Source: Monodelphis domestica (Eukaryota; Chordata; Mammalia; Didelphimorphia; Didelphidae). From it: a stretch of DNA of 64,000 nt. Below the pieces are notes generated by a model, which was not told the DNA's origin, ran no database searches, and saw only the letters and a program-made list of their open reading frames with translations. Positions 10,933 through 21,904 of the stretch are shown one piece after another. The number at the start of each line of letters is the position of its first letter. Positions within the stretch are counted from its first letter, which is position 1. The position numbers and the translations under genes are program-made. The DNA is taken from the NCBI RefSeq assembly GCF_027887165.1, contig NC_077232.1, forward strand, positions 78,149,369 to 78,213,368, written 5' to 3'.

Positions 10933-11510
10933 AGTAGTAGTAGTAGTCTCTTGGTAACCGAGGATGACGATTGTCTTTGTGCTCTTTCATCTGTGATGTA
11001 GATGAGTGTGCACAAAAACACTTGTGTGTGAAGGAGATTTAAGTGGAAAAGTCGATGCACAGAGACAGTCCCACTCTCTCGGTGATGGAAGCCTGGGTCC
11101 AGTGGCATGAAAAGTCATTACACCTGGAGACTTCCTCAGCTGCATTGGATGGCCATGTTGTCTTTTGTGCTCCAACACGCCCTGAGCACTCCACAGTGCT
11201 TTGCTGCCTCGCCCTCTCAGCCGTTGAACCTTCTTATTGGTTTCTTCCGTCTGTTTGGTTGAAGCAGTCTTCACATGCTGGGTGAGCAAAGCCTTAGTTC
11301 ACCAGGGATCTACTACCGGATGGCTACCCTCACAAGGTTTAGCCGGCCTGTGGAAGCCGTTGCCCGAGGTGTTGCCCAAGGTGTGGCCGCTGCTGCATGC
11401 TAGCAGCTACTGGGAGCCACAAGTGAGAGCTGGGTGTCAGGTGAGGGTCAGAGGCTGGAGAGCTGCCCTAACAAGGCACAACAAGCCCTCCATACCAGAG
11501 ATAGTACTTG
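10933..11510. mobile_element. Candidate short DNA transposon (unclassified)
   Basis: This GC-richer block stands out from its AT-rich surroundings. CATAGT occurs on both sides (10,927-10,932 and 11,511-11,516). The left end TAGTAGTCTCTTGGTA and the reverse complement of the right end, TACTATCTCTGGTA, are imperfect inverted repeats. No transposase frame is seen, so it would be non-autonomous. The (GTA)n run at the left end makes the border uncertain. Confidence 0.35.
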
Positions 11511-11516
11511 CATAGT

Positions 11517-12635
11517 TAAAGCAACATAAAAAGTAGATATACTAAATGATGCAAAAAAAATACAATACAGGTTTATTAAGGTTTGTAAACCTGGAAATGA
11601 CCTCAATTGTCATTTATGGAAAAAATAAAAAGAAATACAAGTTAATACTAAGTAAAAATTCTATTTGAGTATACAAAAACAAGACAATTATTTAAAAAAT
11701 TCCTGCTCAGACACATATCAGATCACCATTGGCCAGATTCAAATGCTAAAAGTACTCACATAACAATTTGAGTTTCATAACAATTTTTAAAATTAAATTC
11801 AAAATTAAACTAAAAAATTAAAAACCAAGTTCAAACTTCTCACTTCTCTTTTTAGAGAATGAGATACTAATTCAACATTCTCATTTTCTCCTGACAAATG
11901 AGATGCTGAAGATCTAAAAATAATATAATTCACCATACTGGTAAATCAAATGGATTGGACATTTCATTCACAATAACCATTATTTTTAAAACTTATTTCA
12001 GATCCCTTGAACTCGTGCACTTTTAGGCTACGTGCTCTCTCTCTCTATGTGAATTAATCCCAAATTAAAACACTACATCCAAGTGATTGGATATTTGTTT
12101 GAGGTAATAAGATCATGGGTCATTTCTTATTGATAATTAATTTAACTTAACCAAAATTTACCTCACTAGTCTCATTAAATAGATTTATTTATGCCTTGGT
12201 CTCACAAACTACTGCAATATTTCCCAATTATTCTAACTGCATTTTATGTTAGATCTTTATTACCATAAATACATCTTTCTCTGTCTTTGGACAATTAAAA
12301 AAATTAAAATAACAGTAAAACCTTAATTTTCAAAGGAACACTAACGGCATTCTCATACTCTATAACCCCAAAGAAACTAGGCTTAAAGGAATTATTTTAA
12401 CTATGATTATCAAACAGTTTTGCTCACTGTTGTAAAAATAGTAATGGTGAGTTATAAAATTAGATGTGAAAAACTATGCCAATACAGGTTCAAAACTATT
12501 CGGATACTTTTGATAGATGTAATCAAAAGTATCTTCAGTGATAAAGTGAAATGAAGCTCAAATGTGAACTTCCCTTTAGGGCCAGGTGCAAGGACACTAA
12601 AGAGATTCTTATTATAAAAAATAAAATATTTATTG
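11517..12635. other. AT-rich intergenic tract, no feature
   Basis: Strongly AT-rich with scattered short inverted runs. No gene, and no repeat I can classify. Confidence 0.5.
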
Positions 12636-12651
12636 AAATATATAAGGATAA

Positions 12652-13178
12652 GCCCTCCAATTGGGGAATGGCTGAATAAATTGTGGAATCTATTGGGCTA
12701 AAAGGAGTAATGAACTGGAGGAATTCCATGTGAACTAGAATGACCTCCAGGAATTGATACAGAATGAAAGGAGCAGAACCAAGAGAACAATATACACAGA
12801 GACTGATATACTGTGGTACAATTGAATGTAATGGACTTCTCTACTAGCAGCAATGCAATGATCCAGGACATTTCTGAAGGACTTATGAGAAAGAACACTA
12901 TCCACATTCAGAGGAAAATCTGCAGGAGTAGAAACACAGAATAAAAATAACTGCTTGATCACAAATGTCAATGGGGATATGATTGGGCTTATAAACCCTA
13001 AATGAACACCCTAGTGCAAATATCAATAATATGGAAATAGGTCTTGACCAAAGACACATGTAAAACCCAGTGGAATTGTGCATCAGATATGGGAGGGTTG
13101 GGAGGAGGAGAGGGAAAGAACATGATTTTTGTAATCCTGGAAAAATGCTCTAAATTAATCAATTAAATAAAAATAAAT
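12652..13178 (+). mobile_element. 5'-truncated L1 with 16-bp target-site duplication
   Basis: The insert is bounded by AAATATATAAGGATAA at 12,636-12,651 and 13,179-13,194, an exact 16-bp match. It holds the ORF2 C-terminal end (CCAATTGGGGAATGGCTGAA, ATGAAAGGAGCAGAACC) and the 3' UTR of the L1 type ending ACATGATTTTTGTAATCCTGG and an AT-rich tail. Its length is 527 bp. The perfect duplication suggests a fairly recent insertion. Confidence 0.92.
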
Positions 13179-13199
13179 AAATATATAAGGATAACAAGG

Positions 13200-13850
13200 A
13201 TTTCTAATGTGGCTTTCTTGGCCAGCAAGAAGCCGCAAGGTAGAAAGATAGAAAAAGGATAAAAGTTTCGGATACCCTGAGAGGCGTGGTGGAGCCAAGT
13301 TATAGATATGAGGTGGCATAAATGAGTCAGAAACCAGGCCTTATTGATTATAATGGGGCCACAGCAGAACCCTGATCTTAGGATGTCGCAGAGGCATGAT
13401 CCATCCTGAGATCCACAATTAATACCACACAGGTCGGAGACATGATAGAGAAAAGAGAGTGCCTGGCCAAAAGCCAGGTCCCAGGTGGGAGAGGTAGATA
13501 AGGAAAGGAATTAAAAAGGAAAGACATCAGTGAGAGCTAAGATCCAAGAGAGGGCGGAGCTTGCTATGGCCCTGTATTTAATCTCTTTGATATGCAAATA
13601 TACACAATACATAGGGATGATTATCATTGGTTAATGACAAGGTATAGGTGTGGTTTCTCTTAGCCAGGTGAACACAAAGAAACCTGTTTTCCTGCCTAAC
13701 CTGGGGGAAGCTGGGGTCAAGGGTCAGAGGCTTTCCCAGCCATGTGCAAGACTGAGCATGCTCTCTTCTAAGACAATCTTTACATTCTGTTTCCCTTGTC
13801 CCTAGATAGGTGTGTACTGCTACATCTAATTCTAAGGGATTCTAAATCCA
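13200..13850 (-). mobile_element. Possible LTR (unclassified)
   Basis: This differs in base composition from its flanks. On the minus strand it has a TATA-like ATTAAATACAGGG (complement near 13,572-13,584) and, farther on, an AATAAGGCC poly-A-like signal (complement near 13,340-13,350), an LTR-like promoter-then-polyadenylation order. Terminal TG/CA and a duplication were not found, so this is tentative. Confidence 0.3.
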
Positions 13851-15898
13851 CCCAAATAACCTCCCTGGTTCTGCAAGGAACCACTTCTCTTGTGTTTCAC
13901 AGGCTACACTAATCCTCCCTGATCTGACTAACCCAAATTTATACTATTCTAAATAAAACTACCAATATTATCCTTATAATTCTTAACTTTACAGTTATAA
14001 AATAACAAATTCTAGCTGGTTGAGTCTCAACAAGAATCACCTTAGGACTCTGAGTCTTAACAGTCTCAGAGTCTAAACCAAAGACCAGATCTTTCTTTGG
14101 TCTTCTCAGATATAAACCAATTTACAAAGACAGAAATAGATAGTCAATAGTGTTTCCCAAGTTGGAAAAAGAAAACACTAAGCTCCTTCAGGTCTTTCTC
14201 TCAGAGAGAGAGACAAAGATGTTACCTCCTCCAGCCCTAAGAAAGTCTCTGAGTGTGTGTCTCTGCCAACTGCCAGAGACCAACTGCCAACTGCCAGAGA
14301 GAGAGAGTAACTGACATAGAAAAATGGTTATAACTATCAATATTTGAAATTGACATGCTCTCTCAGCTCTGCTTCAAACTCCAATTCTTTTTCAAGTCAG
14401 CCACTCTTCCTCTTATCTCTAAACTAATAAAATAATACTTATTTTCTAATATCATCCTTACATGGGAGAAATGAAAGGCTTTAAGACCATTTATTTTAGG
14501 GCTATCCCATAACTTTCAGTCATTCAGCGTTATTCTTTACAAAATCTAAATATCTCAAGCACTTTATAAGGACCTATAATTGTCAGTTCTTTTGAAGGGG
14601 CCTTCCCTGGCTTTTAGGCTCCAGTTTATCTTAATATTTATTATTGGTGGGACTTCTTTGAAATCATATTCTGCCATAAATTTAAGTCATTTTATCTGAT
14701 TTAAAACGGTTTTGTTTTTACTTATTAATGTCACTGTCCAAAATCTCTTAAGTGTTCACTTAGCTGTTTGAAAACCTGAGTTTCCCAGAGTTTTTCTGTT
14801 TACCTTTGTAACTTTTAATCCTTCCCTTGTTTCCTCAAAGGGGACTCCCAACCCTTTTTCACAGCTGTCTATCTTTATTTTTTACCTTTTTACTCTACTC
14901 TTACCTGTACCTACAAGAAAAGATTGCATTTGCATCAGTCATGCCCCAAGCATCTCTTATTTGGTTTTAGGCCATATTTTCCATATTCTCCATGCCAAAA
15001 ACTATAAGGAAAACTCTAAAATCTTGGGCCTTTCTTTTGGCTCCTGCTGGAGATCTGATACCCAGATCACAAGTTCTATATTCTCAGCTGTTAGGAAAGC
15101 AACAGTTAGTACAATCTCAAACATTATTGGCTAACATTTAGACTGCAAGCATTTAAGGTTTTTATCAGAGAAACCTCAGTTTGAGAAATACATTAGAATT
15201 TACAATATTGATAAAATCTTGAACTTCAGTTCTTAAACTTCTATAAGAAACTTAAAAAATAAACCACATGCTGACAAAAAAAAATCTTGTTACAGCATTT
15301 TATAGCACAAAGTTCCCTCCATTTTAATTGGTCCAAAGCAGTTACCCAAACTTAAACTGAACACTGGAGTTTAATAAAATTAGACACTCCAGCTCAATTT
15401 CCATTCAGCCAACCATCCAAATTGATTCTTTTGTACTGCTGTTTGCATCTCTCATCTGTTCCACATCATCCCCTCTCCTACTTCCAGTAGGGTTAAGGGT
15501 AGGGAGAGATACACAGGCTGAACTGAATCCCAATTTGGCTGGATATGCTTAAGATCAGATTCAGTTAACTTTTGCAAATTATCTAAACACCTATAGGCAC
15601 CTGGTCTATAATTTGAGGACATATTTCCCACAGCCATTCCCTCTGTCCTGGGGACTTTCTGGGGCAGACATATATGTGAGATCGCCTGTAGTTTAATAAA
15701 CTCCTCATTAAAAAGTAGTACAACAGTACAGTTTCCCCAAATACACCAGAGTTCATTGTTGAGAGTTCACTCACCCAGCCAACCTACCAGACTGGAATTC
15801 AAATAGTTCCTGTGCATTCCACACATCTGGGGCCACTTTAGCAGGGGGTTCAGGCAGCAAAAAGTGAGAAACTCTCTGGGGCCTTCAATATGTCAAAC
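13851..15898 (-). other. Degraded tract, possibly retroelement interior
   Basis: It lies between the family C LTR-like units. On the minus strand there are many short open stretches with protein-like composition near 15,450-15,880, but I cannot assign gag, pol or env with confidence. It contains a short tandem duplication of CCAACTGCCAGAGA (about 14,267-14,303). Broken in many places if it is a viral relic. Confidence 0.25.
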
Positions 15899-15899
15899 T

Positions 15900-16290
15900 G
15901 AAAAACAATAAAGGAATCATAATTACCAAAATAGTTATAATAGAATAAGTCTTTAATCAGGACAAAGGAGACAAATGCTCAGAGGTCAACACACAGAGCC
16001 ACCACCCTGGGTATACTATCAGAGAAAAGATACCAATAATGGGAATTTCCTGTGAACTGTAGAATTCAGGGTCTTGTATATACTTTAGAGAGTATATGAA
16101 AAGAAGGACAACTGATTGGTTACATAGAGGTTAGGAAAAGAGTATATAGTCAGAGGCTACAATACCTGGGAGTGGCTTACATGCAATAAGAGAAACTAAG
16201 ACAAAAAGGTAACTTAATATTTAATTATATTTACTAATTCTATCTTCAGTGATCAATGGGTGCTTAAGGGTTTCATAAAATCAAGTTCTC
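15900..16290 (-). mobile_element. LTR-like unit, family C, copy 2
   Basis: Partner of 9,938-10,285 in the same orientation about 6 kb away. It shares AGTTATAATAGAATAAG, GTCTTTAATCAGGACAAAGG and AATAAGAGAAACTAAGAC. Confidence 0.5.
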
Positions 16291-16404
16291 AGAATAGAAA
16301 TGATTTATCCTGAGGTCTATGAATTTTGAAACTATACAATATTCCCTTTATGTGCTGTTAAGTTGTCAAAAAATCTGGCCTGAACTGTTTGTATTTGACC
16401 GGAA

Positions 16405-16570
16405 AAGAAAAAGGCAGCATGACATAGATGAGACCGGGACTAGAATTCAGGAGACCCATGAACAATCACAACCTGAACTCTAAATTGCTATGACCCTGGA
16501 TCCCTCACTTTCCTTTTCTGGGTCCATCTTCCTCTTGGTTAAATGAGGATTCTGGGAAGTGTCTTAGAAA
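16405..16570 (+). repeat. MIR-type SINE relic
   Basis: GACTAGAATTCAGGAGACCC, CCCTCACTTTCCTTTTCTGG and TTAAATGAGGATTCTGG. Confidence 0.5.
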
Positions 16571-16584
16571 GAACTTAATGGATG

Positions 16585-16742
16585 AGTGCAGCTAGGGGGA
16601 TCAGGGGATAGGGCTAAGCTTAAAGATGAGAAATCCTAGTTTTAGATTTGGCCTTGGGCTCTTTCTAACTATATAACCCTGGGCAAGTCACTTAACCCTG
16701 ATGTTTAGTATTAATTCTAAGACTGAAGATAAGGGAAGTGCC
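16585..16742 (+). repeat. tRNA-derived marsupial SINE, diverged
   Basis: GTGCAGCTAGGGGGATCAGG head, CTGGGCAAGTCACTTAACCC body. Confidence 0.7.
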
Positions 16743-16883
16743 AAGGCTCCAGATGGGGGCAATGAAATGTGAGTTTAGGTTTTAGGGGAAACGTATGTAA
16801 GTGCCTTAATTGGTTATACCCTTCTACTAGCAGATTGGCACCTGTTCTGTTAATTTTAGAGCACTAGAATGAGAATCAGTCTT

Positions 16884-17085
16884 CTTTTTTTCTTAAAACC
16901 CTTACTATCCTTCTTAGAATTGATACTGTATGTTGATTCCTAGGTAGTAGATTGTTAAGAGGTAGTTAATAGGGGTTAAATGACTTGCCCAGGTTTATTC
17001 AGCTAGGAAGGGTCTGAAGCCACATTTGACCTGCAGTCCCTAGGCTTAGCTTTCAATCCACTGAGTCACTTAGCTGCTCCATCAA
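16884..17085 (-). repeat. tRNA-derived marsupial SINE
   Basis: Reverse copy: poly-T then AAAACCCTTACTATCCTTCT; GGGGTTAAATGACTTGCCCA; ends CACTTAGCTGCTCC. Confidence 0.8.
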
Positions 17086-17570
17086 CTCTTCTTTTAAGCC
17101 AGGTATTTTAGAAAGTAGCAAAAGTAGGTAAAACAATGCATTCTTCCCACTATTTGGGGGAAGAAAGTTATTTTTCATTAAAAATGTTATTTTTGGTTAC
17201 ACAAATGGGTTTATTATTATCCTAAATGCATACATATTTTAAACGCTTTCTAGTTTTTAATTTCAAAAGTGAAAATTCAGTTTGAATTTTATATGTAAAT
17301 TAAATGATAGCCATAACCCACCTAAAAAGGTCTTTGGGGTTCTCAATGATTTTTAAGTTGGTAAAGGGGTCCTGAGACCAAAAAAGTTTTTGAGAACAGT
17401 CGCTCTTTTAACGATGTCTCACTGCCTAACTATTATTATAATAAACATTATTACTTGTATACTCAGATGATGTAGTTTATACATGTTTGTTTTATATCAT
17501 ATAAATGACATAAAAAGGATTTGCTGTATACCATGTAAATATAGTTATGCATGTTTGTTGTATTTACATT
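17086..17570. other. AT-rich intergenic sequence, no feature
   Basis: No gene or repeat recognised. Confidence 0.45.
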
Positions 17571-17588
17571 TATGTTTTTAGCGTCTTT

Positions 17589-17791
17589 TTTTTTTTTTAA
17601 ACCTTACCTTCTGTCTTGGAGTCAATACTGTGTATTGGCTCCAAGGCAGAAAAGTGGTATGGGCTAGGCAATGGGGGTCAAGTGACTTGCCCAGGGTCAC
17701 ACAGCTGGGAAGTGGCTGAGGCCAAATTTGAACCTAGGACCTCCCGTCTCTAGGACTGGCTCTCAATCCACTAAACTACCCAGCTGTCCCC
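17589..17791 (-). repeat. Young tRNA-derived SINE with target-site duplication
   Basis: Full-length reverse copy. TTTAGCGTCTTTTT occurs at about 17,577-17,590 and at 17,792-17,805, the target-site duplication. It sits about 300 bp upstream of the TACC3 promoter motifs. Confidence 0.9.
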
Positions 17792-17879
17792 TTTAGCGTC
17801 TTTTTAATGGCAAAAAAATCCCTCATTAGTCTGTTTTTGATCCATAGAGTGGCAATTCCCCAGGTTCAAACTTCATCTC

Positions 17880-18200
17880 CCAGCTTTAACCTCGCGACCG
17901 GAAACAGAAGTTTCGTAATCGCCAATTAGCTCCCAACACCACCATCTCCTCTCAGGAACTGTCAGGAACTGAGTACTACACGCTAAGCGGCAGAACGGAA
18001 GTAGGGGTCAGGGCTTGGAAGACGCATCCGGGGGAGGGACGGAGTCTGCGCGTGTCCTCTTCCGCGCACGCGCTTACTAGTCTGCTCCCTGATTGGTCCA
18101 GAGAGGCCGACCGTTCTTATTTGAATCTCGGCGGCACGGGGGCGGAGTCTTAGAAACGTAGTCGGCTCAGTTATTTGGGTGTCCCTTAAGTGCTGAGGCT
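17880..18200 (+). promoter_or_regulatory. TACC3: TACC3 CpG promoter with CCAAT boxes and CHR-like element
   Basis: The tract is CpG-rich. It has an ETS-like CCGGAAAC (about 17,898), a CCAAT box in CGCCAATTAG (about 17,920) and an inverted CCAAT box in GATTGGTCC (ATTGG at 18,092-18,096). TTTGAA at 18,120-18,125 matches the cell-cycle homology region (CHR), and a GC box GGGGCGGAG lies near 18,138. NF-Y sites about 25-30 bp upstream of a CHR are the known arrangement in DREAM/MuvB-controlled G2/M genes. That fits TACC3, a mitotic spindle gene. The assignment to TACC3 is inferred from position, strand and motif content; no cDNA is available. Confidence 0.65.
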
Positions 18201-18285
18201 CCGAGCCCCAGCGCTCCCTTGTCTCAGTCCGGGACCCCTTCTCTCTGTCCTCTGCGTTCGCGGCCTGCGAGCTGTAGCCCAACAG
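18200..18285 (+). other. TACC3: Probable TACC3 non-coding exon 1
   Basis: A CpG-rich stretch ends in CCCAACAG followed by GTAGGAG, a good splice donor with GT at 18,286-18,287. Mammalian TACC3 starts with a non-coding exon, and the start codon here lies in the next recognised exon at 46,619. The 5' limit is a guess. Open frames across 18,219-18,572 show no resemblance to TACC3. Confidence 0.5.
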
Positions 18286-18599
18286 GTAGGAGCGTTGCGT
18301 CGCGTCTAACCCTTGTCCCTCTCTTTGCCTGTGCAGGGCAGACGGTTAACCGAGGGCGGCGACCCACTGGGGGGAGCGAGTCCGGGTCTCTGGGAGCTGC
18401 GGAGACCCTTGAGGGTGGAGAAGGGGGGAAAAGACCCTCGGACCCATGCAAGCCAGTCCGCGTATTTTACAGAGACAGCATGAACACAGAGAGAACAGTA
18501 CGTGGGTGTCTGGAAGACCTGAATCCCACCTCTAGCTCTAAAGAGCTGTGTGAAATTGGGTACACGTCTTGATCTCTTTGAACTGCAGTTTCCCTCTTT

Positions 18600-18842
18600 A
18601 GAGGCAGTTTGGTGGCACAGCGCTGGGTCTGGAGCCAGGAAGGTTCAGTTTCAAATCCAGCTGCTGACACGAGCTCTGTGACCTTGGGCAAGTCACTTAA
18701 CCTCTGCCTCAGTTTCCTCATTTGTAAAATAGGAGTAATAATAAAACCCATCTCTTTGGATTGTCGGGAAAGTCACCTGAGATAGTCATTATAGAACTCT
18801 TAGTACTGGGCACATAGGTGCTTAATAAAGGCTTATTAATTC
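18600..18842 (+). repeat. MIR-type SINE, near full length
   Basis: GACCTTGGGCAAGTCACTTA, CTCAGTTTCCTCATTTGTAA and GGTGCTTAATAAAGGCTTA are all present. Confidence 0.8.
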
Positions 18843-18931
18843 CCCTCCTTCCTCAACTGTTAAAAGATATAATAGCACTTACTTATCGAAGGGTTTTTTT
18901 TTTTTGAGAGTCTCAAATGTGCGCTTGCAAC

Positions 18932-19140
18932 TTTTTTTTTAAACCCATATCTTCCACCTTAGAATCAATACTATATATTGGTTCCAAGTCAGAGGAGTGG
19001 TAAGGAATAGGCAAATGGAGTTAAGTGACTTGCCCAGGATCATATAGCTAGGAAGCGGCTGAAGCCAGATTGGAACTCAGGATCTCCCTTCTCTAAGCCT
19101 GGCTCTCAATCCACTGAGCTACCCAGCCCCCCTGCCCCCT
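18932..19140 (-). repeat. tRNA-derived marsupial SINE
   Basis: Reverse copy: poly-T, AAACCCATATCTTCCACCTT, GAGCTACCCAGCCCCCC end. Confidence 0.8.
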
Positions 19141-19453
19141 TTAATATTTTATTAAATTGATAGACTAACCAACATTCAAACTTTTTTTAAAGGGGTGGGG
19201 AAAAAACCCAAACCATTTTATTTGGCCCACAAAGGGAATGGAGAAGTAAGGGAAGAGGCTAAAAGAGAGGAAAATGGGTAGGAATAAACTAAATGGAATG
19301 GATTAAATGTTCAAATTTGGGAAAACACACCCAAGTTTGTAGCAAGGTCTTTCCCCAGGAATGGGAAATGGAAAACTGTTCTACCCAGAAGTATGAAAGA
19401 ATTTTATTGAAAGAGGTTTTTAAGATAATATAATAGCCAAGGTTGGTGAAATG
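19141..19453. other. TACC3 intron 1 sequence, no feature
   Basis: Purine-rich sequence including GGGAATGGAGAAGTAAGGGA; nothing recognised. Confidence 0.4.
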
Positions 19454-19461
19454 GCCCAGGG

Positions 19462-19896
19462 CAGTGATGGTGAACCTTTTAGAGACAGAATGCCAGGCCC
19501 CATCCCATTTCACCCTTCTCAGGTCAAGGACCACCCCCCACTCCCACCCCAAATGCCCTACCCTGAGGAAGAGCTCTCATTGGGCTGCTGGGCAGAGGGG
19601 CTGGCAAAGTGAAGAATGACCTGAACAACTATAGAGGCAGGGAGGGAAGCACTCCCCTCTCCTCCACCTCTGCTATCTGTGAGCCACCCACTTTACCCAC
19701 TTTGAGCTTCCATTGGGCTGCTGGGCAGAGTGGTGAAGGATATGAAAAAACATCCAGGTACAGTGGAAAGGGGGAAGGGAGCAGCTCCACCCAAGTCCCT
19801 TTGCCTTTCTAATAACAGACTCTGGGGCAGTGGTTTGGGGGGCTCACAAAGAGCGCTCTAGGTGCCACTTTTGGCATCAGTACCTTAGATTCACTG
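19462..19896 (+). mobile_element. hAT-type non-autonomous DNA transposon
   Basis: It opens CAGTGATGGTGAACCTTTTA and ends TTAGATTCACTG, with CAGTG/CACTG termini as in hAT elements. The flanks GCCCAGGG (19,454-19,461) and GCCTAGGG (19,897-19,904) match at 7 of 8 positions, the 8-bp duplication hAT insertions make. An internal ATTGGGCTGCTGGGCAGAG is tandemly duplicated. No transposase frame is present. Confidence 0.8.
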
Positions 19897-19904
19897 GCCT
19901 AGGG

Positions 19905-20820
19905 GTAATAGAATTGTCCTGGGGCTGGTGGAGTAGCTTTGGGGCTGATGGAGTAGCTTTGGGGCTGATGGAGTAGCCTGAGGTGTGAATCAGGATTTAC
20001 ATAATTCTTATAGGTCTGGGGGCTTGTCATCTCCCATTCTAGGGAAATCACTCTTTCCCAGAATAGCCCACCCCAGGGTAGTCTGGGTCCTGGTAGAAAA
20101 CCCTGGAAAATGGGCATTGAGAAGGTGGGTGCAAATCCTGATTGAGATGTGTTTTTTGGGTCTGACATGCCATAGATGAACTTAAGGACACCAAAAAAGA
20201 TTAAGAGTCATGAGGTTTGAGGGATTCCTCCAGACTGCCAGAGCCCTTAAGTGCCCCTGTCCCAAGTTTCCTTCCTATTGTCCCACCTGCCATCATTTGT
20301 CACTTGATACCCTTCTGGAACATAGGGAGGGTATAGTACAATCCATTATAGGTTTATATAGGATTAATAATGTCCAATAGTACTGAATTAAGGTAAATAC
20401 AGAACAATATAAGTGATCTGTAATACACAACAGCACAAAACTGGTGTACAGAACAGTGATTAATACAGATTTTTGCTGTTTATGCTTAACTAGTGCTAAC
20501 TGGTGAAAATAACAAAATTTCAGAACATGAGAGTCTGACTTCTATCACTGCCCTCCTCCATCACAAAACCATTGGTAACCTCCACTGCAAGACTGAAGAT
20601 AACTACATAGAAAAGAGAACACCAGTGTGGTGAACTGAATTTCCTTTCTGAGTTGATTCTAGATTGTAAGCTCTATCCTTAGTAAATCACCAGAAAAGAA
20701 AATCAGTATTTTCAGGGATTTACCAGTTTTATTTAGATTCGGCCCATATGACAAAAGCCTCATCTGCCTAATAACTTTAAAACAATTGTTGGGAAGTTAT
20801 TACACTGTTCTTTAAGAAAC
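19905..20820. other. TACC3 intron 1 sequence, short tandem repeat
   Basis: 19,920-19,975 holds three copies of TTGGGGCTGGTGGAGTAGC-like units. The rest has no recognised feature. Confidence 0.5.
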
Positions 20821-20824
20821 ATAT

Positions 20825-21010
20825 AGGGGGCAGGTAGATAGCTTTGTGGATTGAGAGCCAGGTCCAGAGATGGGAGATCCTTGGTTCAAATTTGGCCCCA
20901 CTTTCTGGTTGTGTGCCTCAGAGCAAGCCACTTAACCCCATTTACCTAACTCTTGCCCTTTTGTCTTTAGAATTTTTAAGGAAAAATAAAAAGAATTTTT
21001 ATTAAGACAG
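20825..21010 (+). repeat. tRNA-derived marsupial SINE
   Basis: GGGGGCAGGTAGATAGCTTTG head and GCAAGCCACTTAACCCCATT body. Confidence 0.75.
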
Positions 21011-21023
21011 AAACTAATGTTTA

Positions 21024-21178
21024 AAAAAAAAAAAACCTTTTAAAAATAACTCCCACCTATTAGAATCAAGTGGTTCCAAGGCAGAAGAGCAATATGGTTA
21101 ACAGTCAGATTTGAACTCAGGTCCTCCCAACTCTTGGCCTGGCTTTCTATCCAATGAGTCAACTAGCTATCCCCGAAA
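21024..21178 (-). repeat. tRNA-derived marsupial SINE, partial
   Basis: Reverse copy lacking part of the body; ends CAACTAGCTATCCCC. It faces the preceding copy tail to tail. Confidence 0.7.
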
Positions 21179-21560
21179 GTAAGGATTTAAAAAAAAATAT
21201 TGGGAAGGGCTTCTTGCAGAAGAAGAAGAGGGTGGTTAGGGAACCAGGGAGGTAGAGATGTGGAGGTGTAGAGCATTCTAGGCATGGGGACAGCTAGTAG
21301 TAGTCTGAGGAGATGTGTCAGAAATAGCAAGATGGTAGGTTTTTTTCTCCTTTAGTAAAATGCTTTTATTGGTTCTATGCTCTGTTTTGTCTTGGTTTCT
21401 ATTAGTATGGTAATAGCTGCTGAATATCTAGACTAGAGCTATCTTTAAGAACCCAAGCTTCATACTGAGGTGTGGTGCTCTAGCAGAACAGAAGAGTGCC
21501 ATTATGGGAGGAACCCACATCTGTGAGGGTCTAGGACTGATTGTGAGGGAGCCTTTATGT

Positions 21561-21848
21561 CAGTGATGGCAAACCTATGGTACAGGTGCCAAAGATGGCA
21601 TACAGTGCTTTCTGTGGGCACTGGGTCACCCTCCCTGCCTCTTGTGTTCCTTTACTAGAAAGGCAGAGGAACTTGGATGGAGCTGCTCCTCTCCCCATCT
21701 CCACCACACCTGATGACATTTTTCACATCCCCCCCCCCCCCCCTGCCCAGCAGCCCAATGGGAGTGCTTCCTTCCCTGTGGGTAAAAGTGAAGGGCACTG
21801 CCCTTGGTCTGGGGTGTGTGGGTGGGGCCCAGCACTCTTATTTTATTG
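21561..21848 (-). mobile_element. hAT-type non-autonomous element with exact 8-bp duplication
   Basis: It begins CAGTGATGGCAAACCTATGG and is the same family, in reverse, as 19,462-19,896 (shared CAGCAGCCCAATGGGAG). CTTTATGT stands at 21,553-21,560 and again at 21,849-21,856. The right terminal inverted repeat expected after CAGCACTCTTA is largely missing. Contains a C-run at about 21,730-21,743. Confidence 0.75.
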
Positions 21849-21904
21849 CTTTATGTAAAAGTATGCCCCTGGGCACATGCCTGAATCTCTCTGCTGTACT
21901 TTCC

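Noticed and set aside
18219-18572. 117-codon open frame in the TACC3 CpG island
   Set aside because: It has no similarity to the TACC3 N-terminus, crosses a good splice donor at 18,286 and is explained by GC content. The true start is at 46,619.
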